From: UBA1181 sp963626555
GTDB lineage: Bacteria > Bacteroidota > Bacteroidia > Bacteroidales > Paludibacteraceae
Length of the DNA: 64,000 bases
Assembly (NCBI GenBank): GCA_963626555.1
Contig: CAVFXQ010000003.1
Location: 1-64,000, forward strand
Direction of reading: 5' to 3'
A model generated the notes under the pieces. It saw only the letters and a list, made by a program, of their open reading frames with translations. It did no database searches and was not told where the DNA came from. Shown piece after piece: positions 15,458-25,050 of the stretch. Position numbers and translations under genes: made by a program. Position 1 is the stretch's first letter. Each line of letters begins with the position of its first letter.

Positions 15458-16675
15458 ATGAAGAAAATTGCATTTACGGTGTGTGCGTTGGCGTTTGCAA
15501 CATTCGGTTTCGCGCAAAAGAAAAATGTAAGTGGTGCTGAGGGCAAGTTGTATGAGCCAATGGATTTGGCTGGTGCTCGTACGATGATCGAGGCCGCCAT
15601 GAAGGATCCTACAACAGCCAATGACGCAAAGACTTATTGGGTAGCTGGAGAGGTTTACCACAAGACTTACGAGTCTCAAGACGTCAATCGCCAGTTGAAC
15701 AAGGAGTATAGTCAAGCGACTATCGACGAGTGTTTGGCGAAGGCTATCGACGCTTACAAAAAGTGTTACGAGTTAGAGTTGATTCCAGATGCGAAGGGTA
15801 AGGTAAGGCAGAAGTACTCTAAGCAAATTCCTGCTAAGGTTGAGGCTGATGCAAAATACTTAGTTAATGCTGGATTGGCTAACTACAACGAGAAAAACTA
15901 TGCACAAGCTGTTGTTGATTGGTCAAAGTACATTGAAGTGGCAGACTACGCTTTTATGGCTAAGGCAAATATGAAGGCTGATTCTCTCTACACGGATATC
16001 AAGTACTACACAGTGAACGCTGCGACATCTGCAAAAGACAACAAGACAGCCATCAAATATATGGAGCAGTTGAAGAAAGAGCCTAAGTATGCTCAGCAGA
16101 TGTACGAGTGGTTGTATAGCACTTACAAAGAGGAGGGTAACGACGCGAAAGTTGCTTCAACTTTGAAAGAGGCTGTAGACAAGTACCCAACCAACGCATA
16201 CTTTATTGGTTCATTGATCAACTACTATTTGGACAACAAAAAGGATGCTGAGGCTATCGCATACGTTGATCAAGCTATTGCAAAGGATCCGAAGAACGCT
16301 CAGTACTACGTCATCAAGGCACAGCTTTATGTTCGCCAGGAGAATTTTGATCAGGCCATTGAGACTTCAAAACAAGCTTTGATTGTTGATGCAAACAACT
16401 TCAACGCAAACTTCTTCTGTGGTTTTTCGTATGTAAAGAAAGCAGAGGCTGCATTAGACAAAGCAGGTAGTATCAAGGACAACAAGAAGTACACTGCAGC
16501 AAAGAACGCTGCAACAGAAGTGTTCAAAGAGGCAATCCCTTACTTGGAGACGGCTCGTCAGATTGATGCTAAAGATGCTAACAATTTGAACCTCTTGAAG
16601 ACTTGCTACTACCGTGTAAACAACGGAGATATGTATAACAAGATTGACAAAGAGTTGAAGAATCTCAGCAAGTAA
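15458..16675 (+). CDS. Exported tetratricopeptide-repeat protein
   Basis: A 405-aa protein with a clear signal peptide (MKKIAFTVCALAFATFGFAQ) and several TPR-type helical pairs, for example at residues 130-160, 225-255 and 262-300 (NAQYYVIKAQLYVRQENFDQAIETSKQAL). TPR proteins of this kind in Bacteroidota are periplasmic or outer-membrane scaffolds. It lies 28 nt behind gyrA with no terminator between, so gyrA transcription likely reads into it. Its function is not known. A strong terminator follows. Confidence 0.85.
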   Translation: MKKIAFTVCALAFATFGFAQKKNVSGAEGKLYEPMDLAGARTMIEAAMKDPTTANDAKTYWVAGEVYHKTYESQDVNRQLNKEYSQATIDECLAKAIDAYKKCYELELIPDAKGKVRQKYSKQIPAKVEADAKYLVNAGLANYNEKNYAQAVVDWSKYIEVADYAFMAKANMKADSLYTDIKYYTVNAATSAKDNKTAIKYMEQLKKEPKYAQQMYEWLYSTYKEEGNDAKVASTLKEAVDKYPTNAYFIGSLINYYLDNKKDAEAIAYVDQAIAKDPKNAQYYVIKAQLYVRQENFDQAIETSKQALIVDANNFNANFFCGFSYVKKAEAALDKAGSIKDNKKYTAAKNAATEVFKEAIPYLETARQIDAKDANNLNLLKTCYYRVNNGDMYNKIDKELKNLSK

Positions 16676-16709
16676 TATTTGAAGAATCTTTGATTGTTAT
16701 AATTAAAAG

Positions 16710-16739
16710 GACTCGGCATTTTGTTGTCGGGTCTTTTTT
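16710..16739 (+). terminator. Terminator after the gyrA-TPR operon
   Basis: Stem GACTCG (16710-16715) pairs with CGGGTC (16728-16733), followed by a run of six T. Confidence 0.85.
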
Positions 16740-16771
16740 GTGAAAGTATATGGAGAAAGAGTAGAAGATTA

Positions 16772-16779
16772 TATATTTG
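16772..16779 (+). promoter_or_regulatory. -7 promoter box of the DUF234-type ATPase
   Basis: TATATTTG places the transcription start near 16786, at the first base of a tandem 15-bp duplication. Confidence 0.5.
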
Positions 16780-16786
16780 TAGTTGC

Positions 16787-16816
16787 GAAATGGCTGTTTC
16801 GGAAATGGCTGTTTCG
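16787..16816. repeat. Tandem 15-bp duplication in a 5' leader
   Basis: GAAATGGCTGTTTCG occurs twice head to tail without any mismatch, in the untranslated leader of the ATPase gene. The unit is itself partly dyad-symmetric (GAAA...TTTC). Confidence 0.9.
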
Positions 16817-16840
16817 GAAGTCTTATAGCTGAGTGAAAAT

Positions 16841-18160
16841 ATGAAATTTTTTGATAGAACGGATGAGGTAGCGATATTGCAGGAGATACAAGCGATGTCG
16901 AAAAAAAGTGCGCAGTTCACCGTTGTGACAGGAAGACGGCGCATAGGAAAAACTTCATTGATATGGAAAGCATACGAAAAGGAAACATTTTTGTATTTTT
17001 TTGTTGCACGAAAAGCAGAAGTAGACCTCTGTGAAGATTATAAAGCTGAGATAGAGAGAAAATTGGAATTACCCGTTTTAGGAATGCCAGAACATTTTGT
17101 AGAGATATTTGAATATCTGATGAAATTATCTTTGGAGCGACCTATAACATTGTTTATTGATGAATTCCAAGATTTTTTTCGGGTAAATAAGTCTATTTAC
17201 AGCGATGTGCAACGAATTTGGGATATTTATAGTCCGACAGCAAAGATTAATTTGATTGTATGTGGTTCGATTTATTCAATGATGACTAAGATTTTCAAAG
17301 ATAGAAAAGAACCCTTGTATAATCGTCAGACACGACATCTGACGGTTCGTCCATTTGCACCATCTGTTTTGAAAGAAATTCTTGCCACATATAATCCCAA
17401 TTATGAAAAAGAGGATTTGCTGGCATTATATTCATTTACAGGAGGTGTTGCGAAATATGTTCAATTGTTAATAGATGCGGGGGCTGTTACGAAAGAGAAG
17501 ATGGTGAACCATATTGTCAAAGCAGATTCTGTGTTTTTAGGTGAAGGAAAATTCATCCTAATTGAGGAATTTGGGAAGGACTATGGAGTTTATTTTTCCA
17601 TTTTGTCGGCCATTGCGAGGGGAAAAACATTACGGTCGGATATAGAGAAACTCCTTGGTCGAGAGATAGGGGGTTATCTTACAAAATTAGAGCGTGAGTA
17701 TGAGGTGATAACGAAGAAGCAACCATTGTTTGAGAAAAGTTCGTCAAAGAATGTGCGATATATGATGGATGATAATTTCTTCACTTTTTGGTTCCGATTT
17801 ATTTATAAATACAACTATATGTTGGAAATTGAGAACTATGAAGGAGTGAAGACTATAATCAATCGAGATTATGAAACATTCACAGGGCTGATGCTTGAAC
17901 GATATTTCAGAAGATTTCAGATAGAAAAGCAGTCGTATACTCGAATTGGAAGTTGGTGGAACCGTAAAGGTGAGAATGAAATAGATATCATTGCAGAGAA
18001 TGAGTTTACGGAAGAGGCGACTTTTTTTGAGGTGAAACGTAATGTGGCAAATATCAGAATTGAAACTTTAAAGAAAAAGGCTGATATCTTTCTGCGGGCG
18101 ACTGGAGAATTTCAGAATTATACTATTTCATATAGAGGTTTGTCAATGGAGGATATGTAG
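16841..18160 (+). CDS. AAA ATPase with C-terminal DUF234/nuclease-like domain
   Basis: A 439-aa cytoplasmic P-loop protein of the archaeal-ATPase/DUF234 group that is expanded in Bacteroidota and archaea. Walker A is GRRRIGKTS (31-39), Walker B is ITLFIDEFQD (102-111). A winged-helix region (about 245-290) precedes a restriction-endonuclease-like tail with ENEIDIIAE (about 378-386) and FFEVKRN (about 396-402), consistent with a PD-(D/E)xK arrangement. The cellular role of these proteins is unknown; mobility or defence links have been suggested. Monocistronic, with its own -7 box. Confidence 0.88.
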   Translation: MKFFDRTDEVAILQEIQAMSKKSAQFTVVTGRRRIGKTSLIWKAYEKETFLYFFVARKAEVDLCEDYKAEIERKLELPVLGMPEHFVEIFEYLMKLSLERPITLFIDEFQDFFRVNKSIYSDVQRIWDIYSPTAKINLIVCGSIYSMMTKIFKDRKEPLYNRQTRHLTVRPFAPSVLKEILATYNPNYEKEDLLALYSFTGGVAKYVQLLIDAGAVTKEKMVNHIVKADSVFLGEGKFILIEEFGKDYGVYFSILSAIARGKTLRSDIEKLLGREIGGYLTKLEREYEVITKKQPLFEKSSSKNVRYMMDDNFFTFWFRFIYKYNYMLEIENYEGVKTIINRDYETFTGLMLERYFRRFQIEKQSYTRIGSWWNRKGENEIDIIAENEFTEEATFFEVKRNVANIRIETLKKKADIFLRATGEFQNYTISYRGLSMEDM

Positions 18161-18268
18161 GCCTTTTTTGAGAAGAGAATTTTGTTCCGAAATTTCTTGT
18201 TTACCTAAATTTTTTTTGCGAAACTTGTAAAGAGTTGTGTATAGTGTTTCGTTTATTGTTTTTTGAGT

Positions 18269-19084
18269 ATGAAAGTAACCGTTATTGTTATAGGGTATAA
18301 CTCGTGGCACTATCTTCAGAAGAATTTGGCGTCGTTAGAGTTTCTGTCTGGAAATCAGGAGGCTGTTATCTTGTATGTAGACAACGCTTCTACTGATGAG
18401 ACGAGAAGTGCTGTCACCCATTCTTATCCTAATGTGAAAATGATTTCTTGTGGAGTCAATCGGGGTGTTTCTGCCGCCAGAAATATCGGAATGGTGAATA
18501 CTGTAAGTGATTATCTTTGGTTTTTGGATAGCGACACGGAGGTCAATGAGGAGGCTTTTCATGCAATGCTCAACTATATGGAAACACATGAGGATGTTGG
18601 TATCTGTAGTTGTCGACTGATTGGAGGAGATGGTGAGACGCAGGCAAGTTGTAAGCATTTTCCAACGAAGTGGGGAGTCGTCAAAAGTGGAATTCACAAT
18701 ATGATGAAGCATTTCGGGTGGACTGTATTCCCAAATGCTTACAATGAGACGGTCTATAAGGTGGAAGGTACGGAACCTATGGATGTGGATTTTGTTATTG
18801 GTGCTTGTATGTTGGTGCGTAGAAAGGCTCAAAACAAAGTGGGATTCTTTGACGAACGTATCTTTTTTGGTCCTGAGGATGCGGATTATTGCCGAAGAAT
18901 GCGAAAAAAAGACTACAAGGTCATTTGTTTGCCCGATGTTTCAATCATACATAACTATCAGAGAACTATTACGAAGAAATTTTTCTCTCGACAAACTCTT
19001 CGTCAGATAAATGGATTGAGATACTATTTTGCGAAGGTAATGCGCGAGAAAATTCAAGAGCACAAGGAAGACCGCAGAAAATAG
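18269..19084 (+). CDS. Family 2 glycosyltransferase
   Basis: A 271-aa cytoplasmic GT-A fold enzyme resembling rhamnosyl/N-acetylglucosaminyl transferases. The N-terminal strand is MKVTVIVIGYNSW, the nucleotide-binding residues are DNASTDET (about 40-47), and the metal-binding motif is LDSDTEV (about 88-94). A later FGPEDADYCRRM motif matches the acceptor-base region. I place the start at the ATG (18269) rather than the TTG two codons upstream. No partner glycan genes are adjacent, so the product sugar is unknown. Confidence 0.9.
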   Translation: MKVTVIVIGYNSWHYLQKNLASLEFLSGNQEAVILYVDNASTDETRSAVTHSYPNVKMISCGVNRGVSAARNIGMVNTVSDYLWFLDSDTEVNEEAFHAMLNYMETHEDVGICSCRLIGGDGETQASCKHFPTKWGVVKSGIHNMMKHFGWTVFPNAYNETVYKVEGTEPMDVDFVIGACMLVRRKAQNKVGFFDERIFFGPEDADYCRRMRKKDYKVICLPDVSIIHNYQRTITKKFFSRQTLRQINGLRYYFAKVMREKIQEHKEDRRK

Positions 19085-19175
19085 TTTGTATGTCGCGTTT
19101 TTTTTCTCTTTTGAATAGAGAGCTTTTGTTGTTCGGAGGCAAAGAATGATATGGAAATGTTTTGTTGAATGTTGA

Positions 19176-20975
19176 TTACTCGTTAATGTAATTGATTTTT
19201 TTGTTGTTATAATTGTATCTTTCGCTTTCAATGAGTTGGCAAACCATTGTTTGTAGTTCTGTTTTAAAGTCTGCTGTTGAATAGGTGCCTTTCTCTATCA
19301 TACGAAGTTTCTTTTCCCATTGACCTGTCAGTTCTGCTGATTTGAGTAGTTCATTTTGGATGGTGTTGATGAGGCTGATGCCAGTTGGCGTTGCTTCAAT
19401 GTTTTTACCTTTCTTACGCATGTACTCTCGCTTATAGAGAGTTTCAATGATATTAGCGCGAGTAGATGGTCTTCCGATTCCGTTTTCTTTCATCAAGTCT
19501 CTCAGCTCTTCATCTTCTACTAATTTGCCTGCCGACTCCATTGCTCGGAGCAATGTTGCTTCGGTGTAGGGTTTGGGAGGTGTTGTTTCTTTTTCTGAGA
19601 GTTGAGGTTTGTGAGGACCGTGTTCTCCTTTATTGAAAATGGGCAACACCTTTTCTTCTTCGTTGTTTTTTGAATCATCGCTGACAGCTCCTTTATCAAA
19701 CACGACACGCCACCCTGGTTTTAAAATTTGTTTTCCTGTAACCTTGAACTCAATATCCTTGACTGCGCCTAACACTGTTGTTGTAGATGTTTCGCATACA
19801 GGGTAGAAATTGGCGATAAAACGACGAGCTACCAAATCAAATACTTTTTTCTCTTCGACCGTCAAGTTGGTTGGATTGACACCCGTCGGGATGATGGCGT
19901 GGTGGTCTGTTACCTTTGAATTGTCAAATACCTTCTTTGATTTCTCTATTTTACCTCTTAAAATAGGTTCTGTGAGGGTTGTATAGTCCTTTAGTCCTTG
20001 CATAATAGGACCGATTTTAGGGTAAATGTCATCACTTAGGAATGTTGTGTCTACACGGGGGTATGTGGTAACTTTTTTTTCATAGAGAGACTGAATTAGC
20101 TTGAGTGTCTCGTCGGCAGAAAAACTGAATTGTTTGTTGCATTCCACTTGTAAGGAGGTAAGGTCAAATAGCTTAGGAGCGTTTTCTTTTCCTGCTTTGG
20201 CGGTTATATCGGTGATGATAAACTCTTCATTTTTGACTGTCTCTAAGAAATGTTCCCCTTCTTCTTTGGAAGAAAATCTACCTTTGACAGCGGAAAAAGT
20301 GGTGTCTCTGTAGATTGTCTTCAACTCCCAATATTTTTCGGGTTTGAAATTTTGAATTTCTAAATGTCTCTTCACGACAAGTGCTAAAGTGGGAGTTTGT
20401 ACTCTTCCGATAGAGAGTACACGTTTGTTTTGACCATATTGTAAGGTGTAGAGTCGGGTGGCGTTCATACCGAGAAGCCAGTCGCCTATAGCACGCATAG
20501 CACCAGCCTCGTAGAGTTTGTTGAAATCAGATTGTGGTCGCAATTGGGCAAATCCTTCTCGAATGGACTCTTCAGTAAGTGATGAAATCCATAGTCGTTG
20601 GACAGGACATTTGCAACTTGCTTTTTGCATGACCCAGCGTTGAATCAATTCTCCTTCTTGCCCAGCATCACCACAGTTGATGACGCTATCAGCATCTTTC
20701 AGAAGTGTCTCAATGATGTGAAATTGTTTTTTAGAACTTTCATTTTCAATCAGTTTGATGCCAAATGGGTTAGGTATCAAAGGTAGTTCGTAGAGTGTCC
20801 AACGTTTCCAATTAGGATTATAGTCGTGTGGCTCTTTGAGTGTACAAAGATGACCGTATACCCAGGTAACTTGATATCCGTTTCCCTCGATATAACCGTC
20901 TCTCTTGCTACGTGCGCCTAAAACTGCTGCTATTTCTCTTGCCACACTAGGCTTCTCTGCTATGCAAACAATCAT
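19176..20975 (-). CDS. topB: DNA topoisomerase III
   Basis: A 599-aa type IA topoisomerase that decatenates DNA by single-strand passage. The TOPRIM domain starts MIVCIAEKPSVAREIA and contains DAGQEGELI (103-111); catalytic Tyr305 lies in TTYPRVDT. A conserved RPSTRANIIETL region follows near residue 500. It ends without C-terminal zinc fingers, as expected of compact Bacteroidota TopB. TopB homologues are also carried by conjugative elements, but no transfer genes are present, so a housekeeping role is likely. Confidence 0.95.
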   Translation of the reverse strand: MIVCIAEKPSVAREIAAVLGARSKRDGYIEGNGYQVTWVYGHLCTLKEPHDYNPNWKRWTLYELPLIPNPFGIKLIENESSKKQFHIIETLLKDADSVINCGDAGQEGELIQRWVMQKASCKCPVQRLWISSLTEESIREGFAQLRPQSDFNKLYEAGAMRAIGDWLLGMNATRLYTLQYGQNKRVLSIGRVQTPTLALVVKRHLEIQNFKPEKYWELKTIYRDTTFSAVKGRFSSKEEGEHFLETVKNEEFIITDITAKAGKENAPKLFDLTSLQVECNKQFSFSADETLKLIQSLYEKKVTTYPRVDTTFLSDDIYPKIGPIMQGLKDYTTLTEPILRGKIEKSKKVFDNSKVTDHHAIIPTGVNPTNLTVEEKKVFDLVARRFIANFYPVCETSTTTVLGAVKDIEFKVTGKQILKPGWRVVFDKGAVSDDSKNNEEEKVLPIFNKGEHGPHKPQLSEKETTPPKPYTEATLLRAMESAGKLVEDEELRDLMKENGIGRPSTRANIIETLYKREYMRKKGKNIEATPTGISLINTIQNELLKSAELTGQWEKKLRMIEKGTYSTADFKTELQTMVCQLIESERYNYNNKKINYINE

Positions 20976-21019
20976 AACTCAATTTTTCTCCTTTCTGCGA
21001 ATTTACGATTTTTTGCCGT

Positions 21020-21050
21020 AAAAAAAGCCTCAGAACATTAATGCTCTGAG
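21020..21050 (-). terminator. Terminator of htpG
   Basis: On the minus strand CTCAGAGCATT/AATGTTCTGAG forms a hairpin (one G-U pair) followed by seven T, 54 nt past the htpG stop. Confidence 0.85.
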
Positions 21051-21103
21051 ACTTTTAACTAAAATTTAAAAATATGAAAAACTTGAAAGAATGTTGTGTG
21101 TGA

Positions 21104-23149
21104 TCAAATCAAGTCAAAACTTCTCTTGATGAACTGGCTGAGTGCCTCGCCTTTCAGCAAATTATTAGACAACAATGTAAGGTCAACGATTTGCTTTACA
21201 GTGTTTTGTCCTTTGGAGAATTCCTCGTAAATGGATGTTCTCTCTTTCTTCTTAGTATCCAACTCTGCATCAATTTGTTTCAACTCGTCTTTTATCGCCT
21301 CGGCTAAATCAGTCTCTTTTTTATCTCCCTTCAGGTCGTTGCGCTTCTTCTCCAATTCGCTGATTTGAGACTCGATAGGTGCGATTTTGTCTTGTGTAGC
21401 CGACTTTTCCTCGCTCAAAATTCTTTGAACTAAAGGATGTGATGTGTTGACCACCATGTTGAATGAATCTGGCATGTCGCCGTAGAAACTCATACCTCCT
21501 TGGGTTGCTGCCATCTCTTTCATTCTACGCATAAACTCGTTTTGCGTAATGTAGGCAGGTTGCCCTTTTTCGTCCAAACTCTCAAATGATACAATGAAAG
21601 AGTTCTTATCTGAGGTAGGTAACTGCGTGCTGAAGATTGTTGTCAATGCGTTACGCTCACTGTCGGAAAGTTCGACCTTCTTGGCATCGTCTTTTTGAAT
21701 CAATCTATCAATAACATCAGAGTCAACGCGTACGAAACGGCTCTTTCCTTCAGACTGTTGCTCCAATTTGCTGATAAAGTGGACATCTAACTGACCATCC
21801 ATCAACAACACGTCGTATCCTTTCTCTTTGGCAGCGTTGATGTAGAGGTGTTGAGCCTCTTCGTTGGTTGCGTAAAGATAGACGAGGTTTTTGTCTTTGT
21901 CGGTTTGGTTGGCTTCAATGAGTTTCTTGTATTCCTCAAGAGTGAAATATTTACCTTCGACGTTTTTCAGAAGAACGAATTTCTCCGCTTTCTCTGAGAA
22001 TTTTTCATCGGTCAATATTCCGTATTCGATGAAGATTTTCAAGTTATCCCATTTGCTTTCAAAGTCGGAACGTTGTTGGTTAAAGATTTCTTGCAGGCGA
22101 TCAGCCACCTTCTTGGTGATGTGGTTAGAAATCTTCTTGACGTTGCTGTCGCTTTGGAGATAGCTACGAGAAACATTCAAAGGAATGTCTGGAGAGTCTA
22201 TCACACCATGCAACAGGGTGAGAAACTCAGGAACGATACCCTCTACAGAGTCAGTTACGAATACCTGGTTGCAGTAGAGTTGGATCTTGTTTTTCTGAAT
22301 TTCAATGTTGTTTTTTATCCGTGGAAAGTAGAGAATACCTGTCAAGTTGAAAGGGTAGTCTACGTTCAGGTGAATATAGAAAAGAGGATCCTCAGCGTAA
22401 GGGTACAACTCGTGATAGAAGTTCTTGTAGTCTTCGTCTTTCAAATCAGCAGGTTTCTTTGTCCATGCTGGCGTTGTGTTGTTGACGATGTTATCCTCTT
22501 CTGTCTCAACTTGTTTGCCGTCTTTCCACTCTTTCTTCTTGCCGAAAGCGATAGGTACAGCGAGAAACTTGCAGTATTTGTTGAGCAACTCAGAAATCTT
22601 GTTGTCTTCCAAGAACTCCTTGTTCTCATCGTCAATGTAGAGGACGATGTCTGTACCCCTCTCTGCCTTGTCTATGTTTTCAATAGTGTATTCGGGACTT
22701 CCATCGCAACTCCATTTTACGGCTTGCGCACCCTCTTTGTATGATTTCGTTACGATTTCAACTTTCTTTGAAACCATAAAAGAAGAGTAGAAGCCCAAAC
22801 CAAAATGTCCGATGATAGCGTTGGCATCGTTTTTGTATTTCTCCAAAAATTCTTCGGCTCCAGAGAAAGCGATTTGATTGATGTATTTATCAATCTCTTC
22901 TTCTGTCATTCCAATACCGTGATCGGAGATGGTAAGAGTTCCTGCTTCCTTATCTAATTTCACTCTTACTGTTGTGTCGCCCAATTCTCCTTTGAAGTCG
23001 CCTACAGAAGAGAGCGTCTTTAGTTTTTGAGTAGCATCAACGGCGTTTGAAACAACCTCACGAAGAAAGATATCGTGATCGCTATATAGAAATTTTTTGA
23101 TGACGGGGAAGATGTTGTCTGTTGTTACCCCAATGTTTCCTTTTTGCAT
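21104..23149 (-). CDS. htpG: Molecular chaperone HtpG (Hsp90)
   Basis: An Hsp90 chaperone of 681 aa. The GHKL ATPase domain carries LREVVSNAVDATQKL (Glu/Asn for ATP and magnesium), DHGIGMT and GHFGLGFYSSF. The middle domain has the catalytic-loop arginine in LNVSRSYLQSD, and a C-terminal dimerisation region follows. I start at the ATG giving MQKGNIGV; an upstream in-frame ATG would add 16 unrelated residues. A charged coiled insert near residues 590-640 (EKKRNDLKGDKKETD) is longer than in E. coli HtpG. A pair of direct repeats lies 95-140 nt upstream. Confidence 0.96.
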   Translation of the reverse strand: MQKGNIGVTTDNIFPVIKKFLYSDHDIFLREVVSNAVDATQKLKTLSSVGDFKGELGDTTVRVKLDKEAGTLTISDHGIGMTEEEIDKYINQIAFSGAEEFLEKYKNDANAIIGHFGLGFYSSFMVSKKVEIVTKSYKEGAQAVKWSCDGSPEYTIENIDKAERGTDIVLYIDDENKEFLEDNKISELLNKYCKFLAVPIAFGKKKEWKDGKQVETEEDNIVNNTTPAWTKKPADLKDEDYKNFYHELYPYAEDPLFYIHLNVDYPFNLTGILYFPRIKNNIEIQKNKIQLYCNQVFVTDSVEGIVPEFLTLLHGVIDSPDIPLNVSRSYLQSDSNVKKISNHITKKVADRLQEIFNQQRSDFESKWDNLKIFIEYGILTDEKFSEKAEKFVLLKNVEGKYFTLEEYKKLIEANQTDKDKNLVYLYATNEEAQHLYINAAKEKGYDVLLMDGQLDVHFISKLEQQSEGKSRFVRVDSDVIDRLIQKDDAKKVELSDSERNALTTIFSTQLPTSDKNSFIVSFESLDEKGQPAYITQNEFMRRMKEMAATQGGMSFYGDMPDSFNMVVNTSHPLVQRILSEEKSATQDKIAPIESQISELEKKRNDLKGDKKETDLAEAIKDELKQIDAELDTKKKERTSIYEEFSKGQNTVKQIVDLTLLSNNLLKGEALSQFIKRSFDLI

Positions 23150-23242
23150 ATTATCTTTTTTTATTTGTCTTAAACCATAGTCCGAAGACTTACACAATAA
23201 CGTGTTTCAAATAATATGCCAAGGAGCAATTGAACGGATGAA

Positions 23243-23290
23243 TCTGCCAAATTGTCAGTGCGTTGATTGCTGGTCTGCCAAATATGCAGT
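23243..23290. repeat. Direct repeat pair upstream of htpG
   Basis: TCTGCCAAATTGTCAGT (23243-23259) and TCTGCCAAATATGCAGT (23274-23290) agree at 14 of 17 positions and begin 31 bp apart, about three helical turns. Candidate regulator half-sites for htpG. Confidence 0.5.
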
Positions 23291-23330
23291 AGGAATATTA
23301 ATCTCTCAAGTCTATTAAGTAATTAGTAAA

Positions 23331-23370
23331 AAGAAAGACTCCTCAAGGTTATTAGAGCTTGAGGAGTCTT
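23331..23370 (-). terminator. Terminator of the papain-like protease gene
   Basis: Perfect 12-bp arms AGACTCCTCAAG/CTTGAGGAGTCT (23336-23347 and 23358-23369); on the minus strand followed by TTTCTTTTT. Confidence 0.88.
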
Positions 23371-23411
23371 ATTGTTTGTAGAAAGTATGTCAAATTTTTC
23401 CTTTCGTATGC

Positions 23412-24857
23412 TTATTTTTTGTTATGCTCTCTGATGAGGGCGTTTTCAATCTCGCTATTCCTGTAAGCGTTAGGGTTGTAAGAACTTACCAAAGTGCGGT
23501 TGTTTGCGATTGTTTGAGGCAATCCTGCAATTTGGTTTCCTGTGATGAAGAATGGCTCGACAGACTCTGCGGTTACGAATGCGAAATTGTTTGATCGATT
23601 GCTGTCTCCCTGCTCATCGAATGGGTCGGCGATGAGTGCCAAGTAATATTTTCCGTCTGGCATGTTTGCGGGAATTGTGTAGGTATATGTGTAGGTTGCC
23701 TCGCTACCAGACGCTAAAGCAGTCTCGTTCTTTGTTTCCATTACGAAATAGTGGTTGGCGAAGTGCTTTGCCTTGAACAAAACGTATACTACAGAGTAGT
23801 CTCCTGCTTCGATTGTTGATTTGGAGTCGTTTTTCATGGAGTAGGTGACCGTGCGTGTACCATCGCCATTGTTGACATCAGATTTAACAGATACAGAAAC
23901 GTCTGGTCCTGAATAGGAGGACGCTGATTTTGTTGATGACGTGGACGCTGAGTTGCTTGCTGTCCAAACTCCGAAGGCAAATTGACTAACGAAGAAATCG
24001 TAGCCGACCCAGATTGAACCATTGTCACCCCAGTCTGTTTGACCCCAGGAATTTCTTAAACGAAATGCCTTTTTGCTATCGTCGTATCCAACCACCGCCA
24101 TTGCGTGATATGCGTGCTGACCGTTGTATGTGTCGTTGTCGGAAGTGATGACATTAGAACTGTTCCATGACATGAATCTGTCTCCTAATTTGGCACCTAC
24201 AACAACGGGACCTTTCTGCAAGTAGGCTTTGATGTTGTCTACGCTCATACCGTACGCTTTCCCTGTTGTACTCATTTCTGCTGAGTAGGCTACGATACGA
24301 TATTGCGCCAATTTGTATGAAGACCCTTTCCCAGAAACATTGTCGCAGGTCATTTTGCTGTTTGTGAAAGGAACTTGAGACATTGTTGCGCATCCGTTTG
24401 AAATCAATGTTTGAAAGGCAGGGTCAAAGTTAGAACCGTTGCAATTCGTTGATTTTCCAGAAGCTGGCATAAGATGCCACAAATCAATGGGGCTACACTG
24501 TTGAGTAGATAAACTAGGAGAAGTCCATCTTCCGCTCATCACGTTTAATGCAGTCTGAAGATTGTAGCCAGTAGCCCAAGCTACACATGTTCCGTACGAA
24601 CCTTGATTCCCTATAGGGGGGAATTTGCTTTCCCAATTTACCTTGGTTTCAGTGACCTCGTCGGACAAATCATCTGCTGTCTCTTGGTCGTCAACATCCT
24701 CGGCTTCAGGATTATAACCAAATATATTCAGTATATCAGTGATAATCTCTGTAACAGTGTTTAATGTCTCATCATCACACGAAGTGAGAAAAATAGAGTT
24801 GAACATGAGGCAAGGGATAACCGCCCAGATACTTAATTTTTGTCTAATTTTTGTCAT
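23412..24857 (-). CDS. Secreted papain-like (C1A) cysteine protease lipoprotein
   Basis: A 481-aa exported protease. The signal peptide ends in a lipobox LTSC with acylated Cys27, so it is probably anchored in a membrane. The C1 domain begins near residue 73 with WESKFPPIGNQGSYGTC (oxyanion Gln85, nucleophile Cys91), continues to His251 in HAMAVVGYD, and Asn269 in RNSWGQTDWG. There is no visible inhibitory propeptide. After residue 310 a CARDB-like immunoglobulin domain (VSVSVKSDVNNGDG...) extends to about 430. No T9SS sorting domain is present. It has a -7 box at 24980-24987 and its own terminator. Confidence 0.92.
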   Translation of the reverse strand: MTKIRQKLSIWAVIPCLMFNSIFLTSCDDETLNTVTEIITDILNIFGYNPEAEDVDDQETADDLSDEVTETKVNWESKFPPIGNQGSYGTCVAWATGYNLQTALNVMSGRWTSPSLSTQQCSPIDLWHLMPASGKSTNCNGSNFDPAFQTLISNGCATMSQVPFTNSKMTCDNVSGKGSSYKLAQYRIVAYSAEMSTTGKAYGMSVDNIKAYLQKGPVVVGAKLGDRFMSWNSSNVITSDNDTYNGQHAYHAMAVVGYDDSKKAFRLRNSWGQTDWGDNGSIWVGYDFFVSQFAFGVWTASNSASTSSTKSASSYSGPDVSVSVKSDVNNGDGTRTVTYSMKNDSKSTIEAGDYSVVYVLFKAKHFANHYFVMETKNETALASGSEATYTYTYTIPANMPDGKYYLALIADPFDEQGDSNRSNNFAFVTAESVEPFFITGNQIAGLPQTIANNRTLVSSYNPNAYRNSEIENALIREHNKK

Positions 24858-24979
24858 ATAGTTTGCTATTTGTTGTAGTAAAAAATAACAGTTATTCTCT
24901 TTGTTGAAAAATTTATGAATAAAAGGACTTCACTAATGATGATATGAATATTTCCCTTGTATGAAGTCTTTCGGTGTTC

Positions 24980-24987
24980 CAAAAATA
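24980..24987 (-). promoter_or_regulatory. -7 promoter box of the papain-like protease
   Basis: TATTTTTG on the minus strand matches TAnnTTTG and gives a leader of about 115 nt that contains an inverted repeat GACTTCA/TGAAGTC. Confidence 0.45.
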
Positions 24988-25050
24988 GTGATTTGTGAAA
25001 AAAAATGATAACTTTTTTGATGAATTTGAAGTTTTGTAATAGCGAAACCA

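Noticed and set aside
19176..20975. topB as remnant of an integrative conjugative element
   Set aside because: No integrase, relaxase, transfer genes or attachment repeats nearby.
22073..22744. 223-aa plus-strand frame inside htpG
   Set aside because: Antisense to a highly conserved chaperone, no homology features and no promoter.
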